Part shown: in pieces, positions 9,539-18,848 of the stretch | How positions within the stretch are numbered: the stretch's first letter is position 1 | Layout of the letters: each line of letters begins with the position of its first letter | DNA from: Hyphomicrobium sp. | Lineage (GTDB): Bacteria; Pseudomonadota; Alphaproteobacteria; Rhizobiales; Hyphomicrobiaceae | Direction of reading: 5' to 3' | Assembly (NCBI RefSeq): GCF_009026145.1 | Contig: NZ_WBUE01000007.1 | Span: 1 to 64,000, forward strand | DNA length: 64,000 bases | Translations under genes and position numbers: made by a program | The notes under the pieces: model-generated | Databases searched by the model: none | Seen by the model: the letters and a program-made list of their open reading frames with translations, nothing else | Told to the model about the DNA's origin: nothing

Positions 9539-9919
9539 TGCCTGGTAGATGCCATCGGAGTGCCAGGCGCACCTTTACGCTCGGCCGGAGCGAGCTGAAA
9601 GGTCAACGCCCCCGATCGATCCTGCAGACGATCTCGCTGGTCGCGGTCACCACGACGGGATCGAGGTTCAGGAAGAATGGAGGCGCAATTCCCGATTTCT
9701 CGCGCGCATCCTTGCTGTAGTCCGCATAACGGACCTCGTTGCGCCACCCGCTTGGCGTTAAACAATAGCGACTTCAAAGAAGCGCCGCCGCCGCGTCGCC
9801 CGAAACCCGGAAGTTGCCCGCCGGGTTTCGAGGTAGGTCTTAGTGTCGTCGTAGCGTTCCGAGAGTCAGTAATCCTTCGGACACCAGGATTCCGTGGAGG
9901 ACGCGTACGACAGGGGCCG
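9539..9919. other. convergent intergenic region with strong hairpin and a possible gene remnant
   Basis: CGAAACCCGG (9801-9810) and CCGGGTTTCG (9821-9830) form a perfect 10-bp stem with a 10-nt loop, probably ending transcription of the EF-hand gene arriving from the right. On the minus strand, from about 9770 to the TGA at 9603, an open frame of about 55 codons lacks a usable start yet reads like protein (GWRNEVRYADYSKDAR, then LNLDPVVVTATSEIVCRID). It may be a remnant of a decayed gene; no family was recognised. Confidence 0.35.
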
Positions 9920-10252
9920 TCACTGGCATTCTGGCTTTTCGGGGTGATTCTGGCACGGGCACCAGGAACCCTCGGACGCCTTGCATGACTTGGAGTAGGC
10001 CGATGCCGTTTTCTCCGTTTGATTCCACTCGTCCGCATCGACGCTGTTGTTGCGGTCGGTGTCCATGGCCGAGAATTCTGGCTGGGCGGTTCCAAGCTTC
10101 ATCTTTCCAGCGTTCTCGTTCCATTCACTGCGGCTGACCGTGCCGCTGCCATCGGTGTCAACAATTTTCATCTTGTCGCTCCACTCGCCCGCGACGGCGG
10201 CCGTCCCCGAAAGCAGCAGAACCGAAACGAAAGCGACCCAATTCTTGGTCAT
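9920..10252 (-). CDS. periplasmic EF-hand Ca2+-binding protein
   Basis: A 110-aa protein with an N-terminal signal peptide (WVAFVSVLLLSGTAAVA, cleavage near residue 21) and two EF-hand loops: DTDGSGTVSRSE (32-43) and DTDRNNSVDADE (64-75). Both have acidic or hydroxyl ligands at positions 1, 3, 5, 7, 9 and Glu at 12, consistent with Ca2+ binding. Proline at loop position 2, the hallmark of lanmodulin, is absent, so a lanthanide role is not indicated. The C-terminus holds three cysteines (SKSC, WCPCQ). It lies about 3 kb downstream of a quinoprotein dehydrogenase that is itself predicted to use calcium. The partner is unknown. Confidence 0.75.
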   Translation of the reverse strand: MTKNWVAFVSVLLLSGTAAVAGEWSDKMKIVDTDGSGTVSRSEWNENAGKMKLGTAQPEFSAMDTDRNNSVDADEWNQTEKTASAYSKSCKASEGSWCPCQNHPEKPECQ

Positions 10253-10591
10253 TGCGTCTTCTCCCTAATTCTATCGTCATGGCGTCGTCGACCGTTGCGG
10301 GCAACGGTCCTGTCGCCGTTTTTCGGCGGCCTCGTAACGGGCGCCTTCTCTCGAAGCTTAATCAATGGCAAACCCTCCAAATCCACGCGGGACATACTGG
10401 CAGGCGTCGGCGACGGCAGAGATCTGTTGAGTTCTGCTTTTGGCCGCGCGCGAGCGAACACCTCCGAGCTGCGCTTTGTCAGATCTGCACCAGCGAGCGC
10501 ACGGCAGTCAGCACGGTCCAACTTGCGTGGACGAATCGCTCTGTCCCGCGGCCGGGCAGATGTGGCCCGTAGGCCGCGCGCCCCCTGGCCG
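10253..10591. other. intergenic region, one small hairpin
   Basis: No convincing gene. ACCGTTG (10291-10297) and CAACGGT (10302-10308) form a perfect 7-bp stem with a 4-nt loop, without a T-tract. It sits between the stop of the CAP-domain gene and the start of the EF-hand gene, both on the minus strand, so it could be a terminator of the former or a 5' leader structure of the latter. Confidence 0.35.
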
Positions 10592-11221
10592 TCACGGCCA
10601 GCGCGAGAAGCATTGGACGAAGTAGGTGCAGGGGCCCAAGAAGCATGAGCCGCCCGCAACACCGACACCGATATGGTTCATCTCGGTTCCGACCAGATGT
10701 TTGCGGTGACCCGAGGAGTTGAGCCACATCCGGAGCGCGCTCTCGGGCGTGGTGCCGTTGCCCCTGGCGATGTTCTCGGTAACCCTGATTACACGTTGAC
10801 CGGTGGTGTTGCGGCGCTGGTAGCGGCTGGTGGGCGAGCTGCCGCCAGGTCCGAAGTGATTGAAATAGCTCCGTCGTGCCATGTCCTGCGCGTGATCGAA
10901 GGCCGCTTGCGAGCAGACCGGGTCTTCCTCGAACGCGGGAAGGCCGGTCCGGCGGCGAAACGCGTTGGTGATCCTGATCGTCTCCGCCGCATGTCGCTCG
11001 AATGTGGTCAGTTGCCGTGGCGGAGTGGCTGCGGGCCCCTGGACAACGGGAGCGGGCGCCGGTGCATGCGTGATCGTTTGCGTGCGCCACGCACTAGTGC
11101 GCGCCTGGCCAAGCGCAGAGAAGGCCGGCAGCAACATCATGAGGACGAGTAGCCCGAACAACTTGGGGGCGCGGTGCCAAGCCGGGCTGGTTCGCTGTGC
11201 GTGACCAGGCAGAAGGCACAC
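10592..11221 (-). CDS. secreted CAP-domain (SCP/PR1-like, YkwD-type) protein
   Basis: Up to 209 aa. A hydrophobic export segment (LFGLLVLMMLLPAFSALGQA, about residues 21-40) is followed by a CAP domain over about 80-205. Diagnostic motifs are present: ITNAFRRRTGLPAF, HAQDMARRSYFNHFGPGG, RVIRVTENIARG, then MWLNSSGHRKHLVG and HIGVGVAGG. Bacterial CAP proteins are extracellular or periplasmic with mostly unknown function. A start later than the first ATG is possible, because the first 20 residues are not signal-like. The neighbouring small secreted protein gene is 144 bases upstream on the same strand. Confidence 0.8.
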   Translation of the reverse strand: MCLLPGHAQRTSPAWHRAPKLFGLLVLMMLLPAFSALGQARTSAWRTQTITHAPAPAPVVQGPAATPPRQLTTFERHAAETIRITNAFRRRTGLPAFEEDPVCSQAAFDHAQDMARRSYFNHFGPGGSSPTSRYQRRNTTGQRVIRVTENIARGNGTTPESALRMWLNSSGHRKHLVGTEMNHIGVGVAGGSCFLGPCTYFVQCFSRWP

Positions 11222-11365
11222 AATCCTGTCCCATCGAATCGTTTTGGCGGCCCGCAGCGATCATGTTGCCGCTGAATGTGCGCTCGTCTTGGCAGGATTG
11301 TTGCCGTTTAGGGGCGACGACCAATGCGCCCGCAGGGCCGAAGGCATTGGCGCCGGCCACCGCCG

Positions 11366-11680
11366 TTATGGCGGCCCGTCGGGCTGCAGCAGCCGCAGCG
11401 CCTTGAACTCCTGCTCCTTCGTCTCGACGACGCAGGAGCGATCGTCGTCGATGTCGCTGCAGGCGATCGTGAGACCGTCGGGGTAGCTGCTCACGTTGAG
11501 GCAGGTGGCTTTGAATCGACGCGCATTGGGCTTGCTTGCAAGACGCACAATACTCTCGATCCCGCATCCGGTCTCGAGAGTGACAAGACGCCGGATCATG
11601 TAGTCTTGGATCTCGGCACCGGCAGCCCCGGCGAGCGACAGCAGCATTGCCGCGCCAAGGAGCGCCGCCCACTCAGTCAT
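11366..11680 (-). CDS. small secreted hypothetical protein
   Basis: A 104-aa protein with a clear signal peptide (TEWAALLGAAMLLSLAGAAGA), followed by a small domain with four cysteines (TGCGIE, TCLNV, IACSD, RSCVVE) that could form two disulfides in the periplasm. No family was recognised. The start at MTEWAALL overlaps the stop of the cytochrome gene by 8 bases, indicating translational coupling; an ATG at 11692 is an alternative. Its place at the end of the alcohol-oxidation cluster suggests a linked periplasmic role, which is inference only. Confidence 0.6.
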   Translation of the reverse strand: MTEWAALLGAAMLLSLAGAAGAEIQDYMIRRLVTLETGCGIESIVRLASKPNARRFKATCLNVSSYPDGLTIACSDIDDDRSCVVETKEQEFKALRLLQPDGPP

Positions 11681-12089
11681 CGGGCTGCGCATCGATATAG
11701 CTGCGAATGGCCCACATGGCCTCCTGGCTCAGAATGTTCTCGAACGGGGGCATCTTCACGCGATCATCGCGCTTGGCACCATTGATGACGCGCGACAGAA
11801 ACCAGGCATCCATCTGGTCATTGACCTCCAGGGCTCGGAGGTCGGGGGCCATGCCACCGGACTTCACGTCGAGGCCATGGCAGCGGGCGCAATTGGAATT
11901 GTACCCCTTGCTGCCGATCTCGATTGCCTTGGGATCCCCGCGATAAGGATTGGAGAGCAGCCACTCGGTTCCGAGCGGCCTCAGCCCCGTCGTGTCCACA
12001 GGCTGCGGAGCGGCGTCGCCGTGAGCCCACACGATAATCGGCATCGCCATGACGGCGGTAAGGACGAGAAACAGGTGCTTCGACTGCAT
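11673..12089 (-). CDS. cytochrome c-550 PedF-like (electron acceptor of the quinoprotein)
   Basis: A 138-aa periplasmic c-type cytochrome. A signal peptide (FLVLTAVMAMPIIVWA, residues 7-22) precedes one haem site CARCH at 67-71, with the distal methionine in VKMPP (Met113). The pattern TEWLLSNPYRGDPKAIEIG then YNSNCARCHG is typical of PedF/ExaB-type c-550 partners of PQQ ethanol dehydrogenases. It takes electrons from the quinoprotein encoded two genes upstream on the same strand and passes them to the terminal oxidase. The start at MQSKHLF gives a proper signal peptide; the upstream extension is in the wrong composition. Confidence 0.85.
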   Translation of the reverse strand: MQSKHLFLVLTAVMAMPIIVWAHGDAAPQPVDTTGLRPLGTEWLLSNPYRGDPKAIEIGSKGYNSNCARCHGLDVKSGGMAPDLRALEVNDQMDAWFLSRVINGAKRDDRVKMPPFENILSQEAMWAIRSYIDAQPDD

Positions 12090-12108
12090 CGTGATGCTTC
12101 CAAAGTGC

Positions 12109-12549
12109 TCAGTTGGTGTTGGCTGCCTGCAGCGGCTCGAGCCAGACCCGCCAGGCTTCGCTGCCGTTGATTTGCAGGAAATAGGTTCCGGCTTTCTCGA
12201 TGAGGTAGCGGTCCTCGCCGCCGCCGCCGATGTGCAGGTTCTGCACGACCTCGTCATCGGCGGTCTTGAGGTAGAGAACGAAGATCGCCCCGTCGCTCTG
12301 ATAGCGGAGCCAGGTTGGCTGGGAGATATCGAAGCGCTCGGTGACGAGGCTCAAGCGGCCCGCGAAGCGCGGCTCTGTCAGTCGCCTGGCGGCGCGGTCG
12401 TAACAGCGGAGCCGCTCGCTGTCGCTGGCCATCGCCAGGCACGACCGCATGCTCTCCGCCGCTCCGCCGGCCCGCGCGAGATGATCCAGCCCCAACGGCA
12501 TCGAAAGCGCGAGAGCAGCTATCGGACTTGCCAGGACGCCGATCCTCAT
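12109..12549 (-). CDS. secreted hypothetical protein, coupled to pentapeptide-repeat gene
   Basis: A 146-aa protein with an N-terminal export segment (IGVLASPIAALALSMPLG), a CLAMASDSERLRCYD motif like those that begin several small periplasmic Gram-negative proteins, and a C-terminal all-beta region (WLRYQSDGAIFVLYLKT, AGTYFLQINGSEAWRVWLEPL). No family assignment is secure. Its ATG overlaps the TGA of the upstream pentapeptide gene (12546-12549), so the two are translationally coupled. The cytochrome gene follows 20 bases downstream. Confidence 0.65.
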   Translation of the reverse strand: MRIGVLASPIAALALSMPLGLDHLARAGGAAESMRSCLAMASDSERLRCYDRAARRLTEPRFAGRLSLVTERFDISQPTWLRYQSDGAIFVLYLKTADDEVVQNLHIGGGGEDRYLIEKAGTYFLQINGSEAWRVWLEPLQAANTN

Positions 12550-13259
12550 TGCCCTGGCGCCGGCTCCCACTTCGACTTGTCCTCCTCCCAGGACTTCGAA
12601 CCCTTCTGCCAATCGGTGGGACAGCCTGTGCAGCCGTCCATGAACGCGTCCTGGAAGATCGCGAAGCGGAGCTTCACGCCTTCGAAAACGGCGTTGCTGA
12701 GATTGGCTTCGTAGAATTTCGTCTCCTGCACGTCCGTATTGATAAACTTGGCGCCGATGAACTTGGCGCCTTTGGCGAACGCCTTCTCTAGCGTGGCGGC
12801 GCTGAGATCGGCGCCGGAGAAATCCGCCTTTGGCATGCGCACGAACGACAAGTCTGCTCCACGCAGCGTAGCGCCCGTTAGCTGCGCGCGCGCCATGAAG
12901 GCGATGGTGAGACGCGCCCCATCGAGGTTGGCACCGGTGAGATCGGCCCCTTGCAGGTTCGCATGACGCAAGTCGGCGCGTGCGAGATTGGCGCCTTTCA
13001 ACTGCGCCCCTTCGAGGTTGGCGTCCTTGAGGTTGGCGTGGCGCAGATTGGCGCCCTCGCAACGCGTTCGCGGCGCGATCGTGCAGCCATTGACGACCCA
13101 GGGTTCGGGACGCGCCTCCTCGTTGGTAATGACGGGGTAGTCCTGCGCGAGACAGGCTGCCGAAGCCGCGCTCGCCATCAGCACGACGAGGAGCGCACGT
13201 GGGGACGCGACAGCGCGCAACAGTTTGGATGACCGCGCACGATGTGTTGGACCAGCCAT
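12546..13259 (-). CDS. secreted pentapeptide-repeat protein
   Basis: A 237-aa protein. A signal peptide (ALLVVLMASAASAACLA) is followed by tandem A(D/N)LXX repeats from about residue 68 to 200 (GANLRHANLKDANLEGAQLKG, LQGADLTGANLDGARL and so on), predicted to fold as a right-handed quadrilateral beta-helix. The C-terminus (CTGCPTDWQKGSKSWEEDKSKWEP) holds a CxxC pair. Pentapeptide proteins are scaffolds or binding surfaces; an exported one inside an alcohol-dehydrogenase cluster is unusual and its role is unknown. It is separated from the quinoprotein gene by a terminator-like hairpin. Confidence 0.85.
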   Translation of the reverse strand: MAGPTHRARSSKLLRAVASPRALLVVLMASAASAACLAQDYPVITNEEARPEPWVVNGCTIAPRTRCEGANLRHANLKDANLEGAQLKGANLARADLRHANLQGADLTGANLDGARLTIAFMARAQLTGATLRGADLSFVRMPKADFSGADLSAATLEKAFAKGAKFIGAKFINTDVQETKFYEANLSNAVFEGVKLRFAIFQDAFMDGCTGCPTDWQKGSKSWEEDKSKWEPAPGQ

Positions 13260-13282
13260 GCTCAGTTTCCAGTTGAATTGCG

Positions 13283-13312
13283 AAAAGGGCAGCGGGGTCG
13301 TGCCCCGCTGCC
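13283..13312 (-). terminator. terminator downstream of the quinoprotein gene
   Basis: GGCAGCGGGG (13288-13297) and CCCCGCTGCC (13303-13312) form a perfect 10-bp stem with loop TCGTG. On the minus strand it is followed by TTTT (plus-strand AAAA at 13283-13286). It lies 71 bases after the stop of the PQQ dehydrogenase gene and just before the pentapeptide gene start, so it should end or attenuate the dehydrogenase transcript. Confidence 0.75.
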
Positions 13313-13382
13313 AAGTGCCGTCCAGGAAACGCGTGGGAGAGGAATGTCCCAGGTGGTGGACGGAGCGCTTCGATTGTCGCGG

Positions 13383-15275
13383 CTATTCCGTCGTGGCCGT
13401 CGCCTGCGGAACCTCGAACACCCAGAACGAACCGCCCTGGCTGACCTGCTTGGTCTGGTCAGCCATGTCGCCGCCCCACAGCGGCACGGCGCCGCCGTAG
13501 CCCGACGCAATGCCGATGTACTGGCGACCATCCGTCTCCCAGGTGACGGGCTGCGAGACGACGCCCGAGCCGGTCTGGAACTTCCACAACTCCTTTCCGG
13601 TCTTCGCGTCGAAGGCCTTCACATAGCCGTCGCTGGTGCCCGTCAAAACCCAGCCGCCCTTGGTGGAGAGCGTTCCCGCCCACAGCGGCATCTGCTCCAG
13701 ATGCTCCCAAACGATCTTGCCGGTCGCCGGGTCCATCGCGCGCAGAGCGCCGATGTGGGTGTCGAACAGGCGATGGATGCGGAAGCCCTGACCGAGGTAG
13801 GCAGCGCCCTTCTTATAGGTGAGGTTCTCGGTCCAGTAGTCCTCGGTCCAATCGTTGGTCGGGATGTAGAAGAGCTTGGTGTCTTGATTGTAGGACATCG
13901 GCATCCAGTTGGTGCCGCCGAGGAAGTTCGGTGTCACCTTGATCGGCTTGCCCTTCGCCTCGCCCTCGGCCGGCTTCGGCGGACGTTGGCCCGCGACCTC
14001 GTTTGGACGCCCGGTCGCGAGGTCCCATCCGGTCGCCCAGCTGATGTCGCGGACCATGGGGTAAATGCCAAATGCACTGCCAGCCTGCTTGGAGATATTT
14101 CCGTCACGCGCGGCGAGCTTCTCGAGGTCGGTGATGAACAGGAAGCCGTTGCGGTCGGCATGCGCGCCGGCACGTACGATCTTGCCGTCCTTCTCCATCT
14201 CAAAGAGCGTGATCGGGTTGTTGCCCGAGTAGTCCCAGGCGTCGTTGGGTGTGTGCTGGAAGAAGCCCACCAGCTCGCCGGTCGATGGTTCGACGTAGGC
14301 TTGGCCCGAAGTGTAGAGGCTGTCGCCCGGCGAGCGATAATGTGTGTTCCACGGCGCGGGGTTTCCGGTGCCGACGACGATGGTGTTGGTCTTCTCATCG
14401 TACGTTGCCGTCTGCCAGGGCGCACCGCCACCGTGGTGCCAGGCCTCGACCTTCTTGCCGTCCTTGTTGTTCGGCCACGAGGGGGCTTTCGTGTCGCCGG
14501 TCGGCGTCGAATCTTTGCCGTTCAAGCGGCCCATGTGGCCCTCGACCAGCGGGCGCATCCAGATCTCTTTTCCGGTGTCGGGATCGCGCGCATAGAGCCG
14601 CCCGACGACGCCGAACTCGTCGCCGGAGGAGCCATGGATCAGCAGCACCTTGCCGGTCTTGGCGTCTTTAACGATTGAGGGGGCGCCGGTCATCGTGTAG
14701 CCGGCCGTGTGGTCCTCGAACTTCTCGCTCCACACCACCTTGCCGGTCTTGCGGTCGAGGCCGACCATGCCGGCATCGAGGGTGCCCATGAAGATCTTGT
14801 CGCCGTAGATGGCGGCGCCGCGGTTGACGACGTCGCAGCAAGGACGGATGTCGTCGGGCAAGCGGTGCGAGTAGCCCCAGAGCTTCTTTCCGGTCTTGGC
14901 ATCGAGCGCGAACAGACGCGAATAGGAGGCGGTGATGTAGATCACGCCGTCGTGTACGAGCGCCTGGCTCTCCTGCCCCCGCTGCTTCTCGTCCCCGAAC
15001 GAGAACGACCAGGCGGGCTTCATGCGGGCGATGTTCTCGATGTTGATCTTGTCGAGCGTGCTGTAGCGATGATTGCGCACGCCCATGCCCCAGCTGACGA
15101 CGTCGTGCGTCGTGCTCTCGTCGTTGAGGATGTCCTCCCAGGTGACGGATTTCGTGCCGTCGCCATCGGCGCTGGCAACGTTGAGATTGGCGATTGCCGC
15201 CAGCGCCAATACTGAGACCGCGGTCTTGAGCGCCAACTTGCCGCTCCGGCCAGGGCGCCTTGAAAGCATGAGCAT
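13383..15275 (-). CDS. PQQ-dependent alcohol dehydrogenase (quinoprotein, ExaA/PedE-like)
   Basis: A 630-aa periplasmic eight-bladed propeller with an N-terminal export signal (about residues 12-36), oxidising alcohols and passing electrons to a c-type cytochrome. Visible features are the vicinal disulfide RPCCDVV (Cys146-Cys147), WGxG and DAKTGK propeller repeats, GNPAPWN, and the active-site segment NDAWDYSGNN with catalytic Asp348. The residue two after this Asp is Ser350. Lanthanide-dependent XoxF/PedH enzymes carry Asp there, so a calcium enzyme is predicted. Association with a PedF-like c-550 rather than mxaG/mxaI favours an ethanol/short-chain alcohol dehydrogenase over methanol dehydrogenase, but methanol is not excluded. 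PQQ synthesis genes are not in the window. Confidence 0.9.
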   Translation of the reverse strand: MLMLSRRPGRSGKLALKTAVSVLALAAIANLNVASADGDGTKSVTWEDILNDESTTHDVVSWGMGVRNHRYSTLDKINIENIARMKPAWSFSFGDEKQRGQESQALVHDGVIYITASYSRLFALDAKTGKKLWGYSHRLPDDIRPCCDVVNRGAAIYGDKIFMGTLDAGMVGLDRKTGKVVWSEKFEDHTAGYTMTGAPSIVKDAKTGKVLLIHGSSGDEFGVVGRLYARDPDTGKEIWMRPLVEGHMGRLNGKDSTPTGDTKAPSWPNNKDGKKVEAWHHGGGAPWQTATYDEKTNTIVVGTGNPAPWNTHYRSPGDSLYTSGQAYVEPSTGELVGFFQHTPNDAWDYSGNNPITLFEMEKDGKIVRAGAHADRNGFLFITDLEKLAARDGNISKQAGSAFGIYPMVRDISWATGWDLATGRPNEVAGQRPPKPAEGEAKGKPIKVTPNFLGGTNWMPMSYNQDTKLFYIPTNDWTEDYWTENLTYKKGAAYLGQGFRIHRLFDTHIGALRAMDPATGKIVWEHLEQMPLWAGTLSTKGGWVLTGTSDGYVKAFDAKTGKELWKFQTGSGVVSQPVTWETDGRQYIGIASGYGGAVPLWGGDMADQTKQVSQGGSFWVFEVPQATATTE

Positions 15276-15854
15276 GCGTTTTCTCCCATTTCCAAGGTTT
15301 TGAGCGGCGACTGAATTGCGCCGCTTGAGAAGACGCTTATGGGGCGCATGCCGAATGCGTAAATTCGACCTTAGACAAAGATTGCGCGATTTGTTTATTT
15401 GCTAATACCAAAGTCGAATGCATATTTTCCCTGAATTCCTAAAATGAGCAGGAGAAATTCCCATTTCAAATGGACAGAATTGCAATTGCTATTCCAATTC
15501 CTGGCAAATCGGGTTCGGGCCGGGGCGATGCTCGCGTGCACGCTGCAACTGCGCGCGGGGCGCGATCTCGTCGGGATGAGCTGCTTGAGGCCCGAGCCGG
15601 AGGTGGCGCGGCCTGGCCGACGCGTCGGCGGAGCTGCCATGCAACTCCGTCAACCGGAAAGTCGTGCGGCGTCACCAACCCCTGAGGGAATCCTGCCGCG
15701 TTCCGCAGCGTGCCACGTTCACTTAGTGTCTTCTGGCGTCTTTCGGTGCCCGCCGCCGCACGTCAAGCGTTGACACCTCAATCTTGTGGCCCTCAGTGGT
15801 CCACCATATAGACTTCGCCCCATCGCGAGCGATCAGTCCGGTGCACGGGATCCC
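15276..15854. promoter_or_regulatory. AT-rich regulatory region upstream of the quinoprotein gene
   Basis: A 579-base stretch without a convincing gene, between the divergent quinoprotein (minus) and ABC ATPase (plus) genes. Bases about 15350-15500 are strikingly AT-rich for this genome and hold several palindromes, including CCATTTCAAATGG (15461-15473) and AATTGCAATT (15478-15487), suitable as operators. No activator site of a known alcohol-response regulator could be assigned. Confidence 0.4.
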
Positions 15855-16990
<1,136 letters not shown>

Positions 16991-16994
<4 letters not shown>

Positions 16995-18358
16995 CTGGCG
17001 GCGGCAGGGCTTTCCTCGAGCACGGCTCCGTTCGTGGCTATGACCTTGGCATAGAAGCGCGCGCTGTCCTTCGGCGTGCGCTCGAGGCTGGCGAAGTCGA
17101 CATGCACGATGCCGAAGCGCTTCGAGTAGCCGAGCGACCATTCGAGGTTGTCGAGCAGCGACCAGACCATGTAGCCACGCACGTCGACTCCCTGCCGAAT
17201 GGCCTCGTGCACGGCGCGGATATGCTCACGCAGGTAATCGACGCGCAGAGGATCCTCGACGCGGCCCTTCTTCGCCGTGGGCGGATCGAAGAAGGCGGCG
17301 CCGTTCTCGGTGATGTAGAGGGGGATGTCGCCGTAGCGGCGCTTGATCCATAGAAGCGTCTCCGTCAGGCCCGGCGGAAACACCTCCCAGCCCGTCTCGG
17401 TGTAGGTCGCCTGCTTCTGACGCACCGCACACGCCCTGAGCGGCCAAGCGTTGGGATCGTGGCGCGTGACGCTGCGCGTATAGTAGTTGACGCCGAGGAA
17501 ATCGATCGGCTGGCGGATGCGCGCAAGGTCCCGCGCCGGCCACTGCGGCCACGCCTCGCCGAAGATCTCCGCCATCTCCTCCGGATAGCGGCCAAGGCAT
17601 ACTGGATCGAGGTACTGCCGGTTCATGTAGGCTTCGGCGCGCGCCGTGGCGGCCACATCGGCGGGATCCTCGGAGGCGCGATACTTCGGCTCGATATTGA
17701 CCACGAGGCCGATCTCGTGGTGCCCCGTGGCGCGATAGGTCTCCACCGCGGCGCCGTGCGCGCGCAAGAGGTTATGCGAGGCGATCGGGGCCTCGAAGCG
17801 GTTGCGATGCCCCGGGGCCAGGGCCCCGTGCAGGTAGCCGCCATCCGATACGACCCACGGCTCGTTCAGCGTCACCCATTTCTTCACGCGGTCGTCGAGG
17901 CGGCGGTACATGACGTCGGCGTAATCGGCAAACCACTTCGATATCTCCGGATTGAGCCACCCCCCGCGGTCGTCGAGCGCGGCCGGCAGGTCCCAGTGAT
18001 AGAGCGTGACGAGCGGCTCGATTCCGTTCTCGAGCAGGGCATCGACAAGACGCTCGTAGAAGTCGAGTCCGGCGTCATTCACGGCGCCGGTGCCGGCGGG
18101 GAGAATTCTGCTCCATGAGATGCTGAAGCGGTAGGCCTGCAATCCGAGGCGCCGCATCAGCGCCACGTCGTCGGCCCAGCGGCGGTAGTGATCGCAGGCG
18201 ACGTCACCGGTGTCGCCGTCGCGCACTAGTCCCGGCGTGTGCACGAAGCGGTGCCAAATGCTCGGCCCGGCACCATCGGCGAGAGGCGATCCTTCGATCT
18301 GATATGCCGCTGTTGCGCTACCCCACAAGAACCCCTTTGGAAATTGTGCGCCGCGCAT
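16991..18358 (-). CDS. GH1 beta-glucosidase
   Basis: A 455-aa cytoplasmic family 1 glycosidase. The N-terminal signature FPKGFLWGSATAAYQIEG, the acid/base glutamate in TLNEPW (Glu166) and the nucleophile in YITENGAAF (Glu351) are present, with the C-terminal substrate loop WSLLDNLEWSLGYSKRFG. Full family length. The start at MRGAQFPKG is supported by GGAGG six bases upstream; an ATG 24 bases earlier lacks one. No signal peptide is present, so it would hydrolyse imported oligosaccharides to glucose. Linkage preference cannot be read from sequence; the neighbours suggest sophoro-oligosaccharides (beta-1,2). Confidence 0.93.
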
Positions 18359-18848
18359 TGCTTCCCTCCGAGTATGTTGCACTGCAGTTCCTCGTTACGC
18401 ACGATTTGAATACATCCCGCGTGCGTCAGTAGCACGCAAGACACGTCGCATCGCAACAAACGCACGCGACTTAACTCTGCGTTCGAAAAGCTCCGTATCA
18501 AGAGTTGCCGCGCTCCGCGGATGACGTTATGCGTCGTCGTACGGGGGAGCGGAGGGCATGATCTCTAGCCTGCAATCCACAGAACGGGTCAACCGTTCGC
18601 GACGAGATCGCAGCGCGCACCCGATGTCCGCGCAAATCCCTTCGGCATGTTTCACGCCTGTAGCCAAACGTGTAGAGCGCGATCGGTGTCGCGTGGCGCT
18701 CACCTTATTGCAGTCCCAAACTCTGCTTAGGCAACACCCGCCCTGCGAGGGGGCGCGGCAGCTGCAGCGGCCCATCCTCGTCGCCAACAACCACAAATCC
18801 CTGGAGGCGTGACGCCGGCCGACTTGGCCAGCCCGAGGTGTTTTCGGG
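18359..18848. promoter_or_regulatory. divergent promoter region with candidate operators
   Basis: A 490-base gap between the divergent beta-glucosidase and glucanase genes, with no convincing gene. Two perfect inverted repeats stand out: GCGTGC-N7-GCACGC at 18419-18437 and GAACGG-N5-CCGTTC at 18582-18598. The second has the size and symmetry of a LacI-family operator. No LacI or other sugar regulator is encoded in the window, so the regulator would act from elsewhere. Confidence 0.4.

Noticed and set aside
9487..10095. 202-aa minus-strand open frame
   Set aside because: It crosses the EF-hand gene in another frame and has no protein-like pattern or start signal.
9920..10252. Lanmodulin
   Set aside because: Only two EF-hands and no Pro at loop position 2; treated as an ordinary Ca2+-binding protein.
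13383..15275. XoxF or MxaF methanol dehydrogenase
   Set aside because: Ser instead of Asp after the catalytic Asp, and a PedF-like cytochrome with no mxaG/mxaI/mxaJ nearby.
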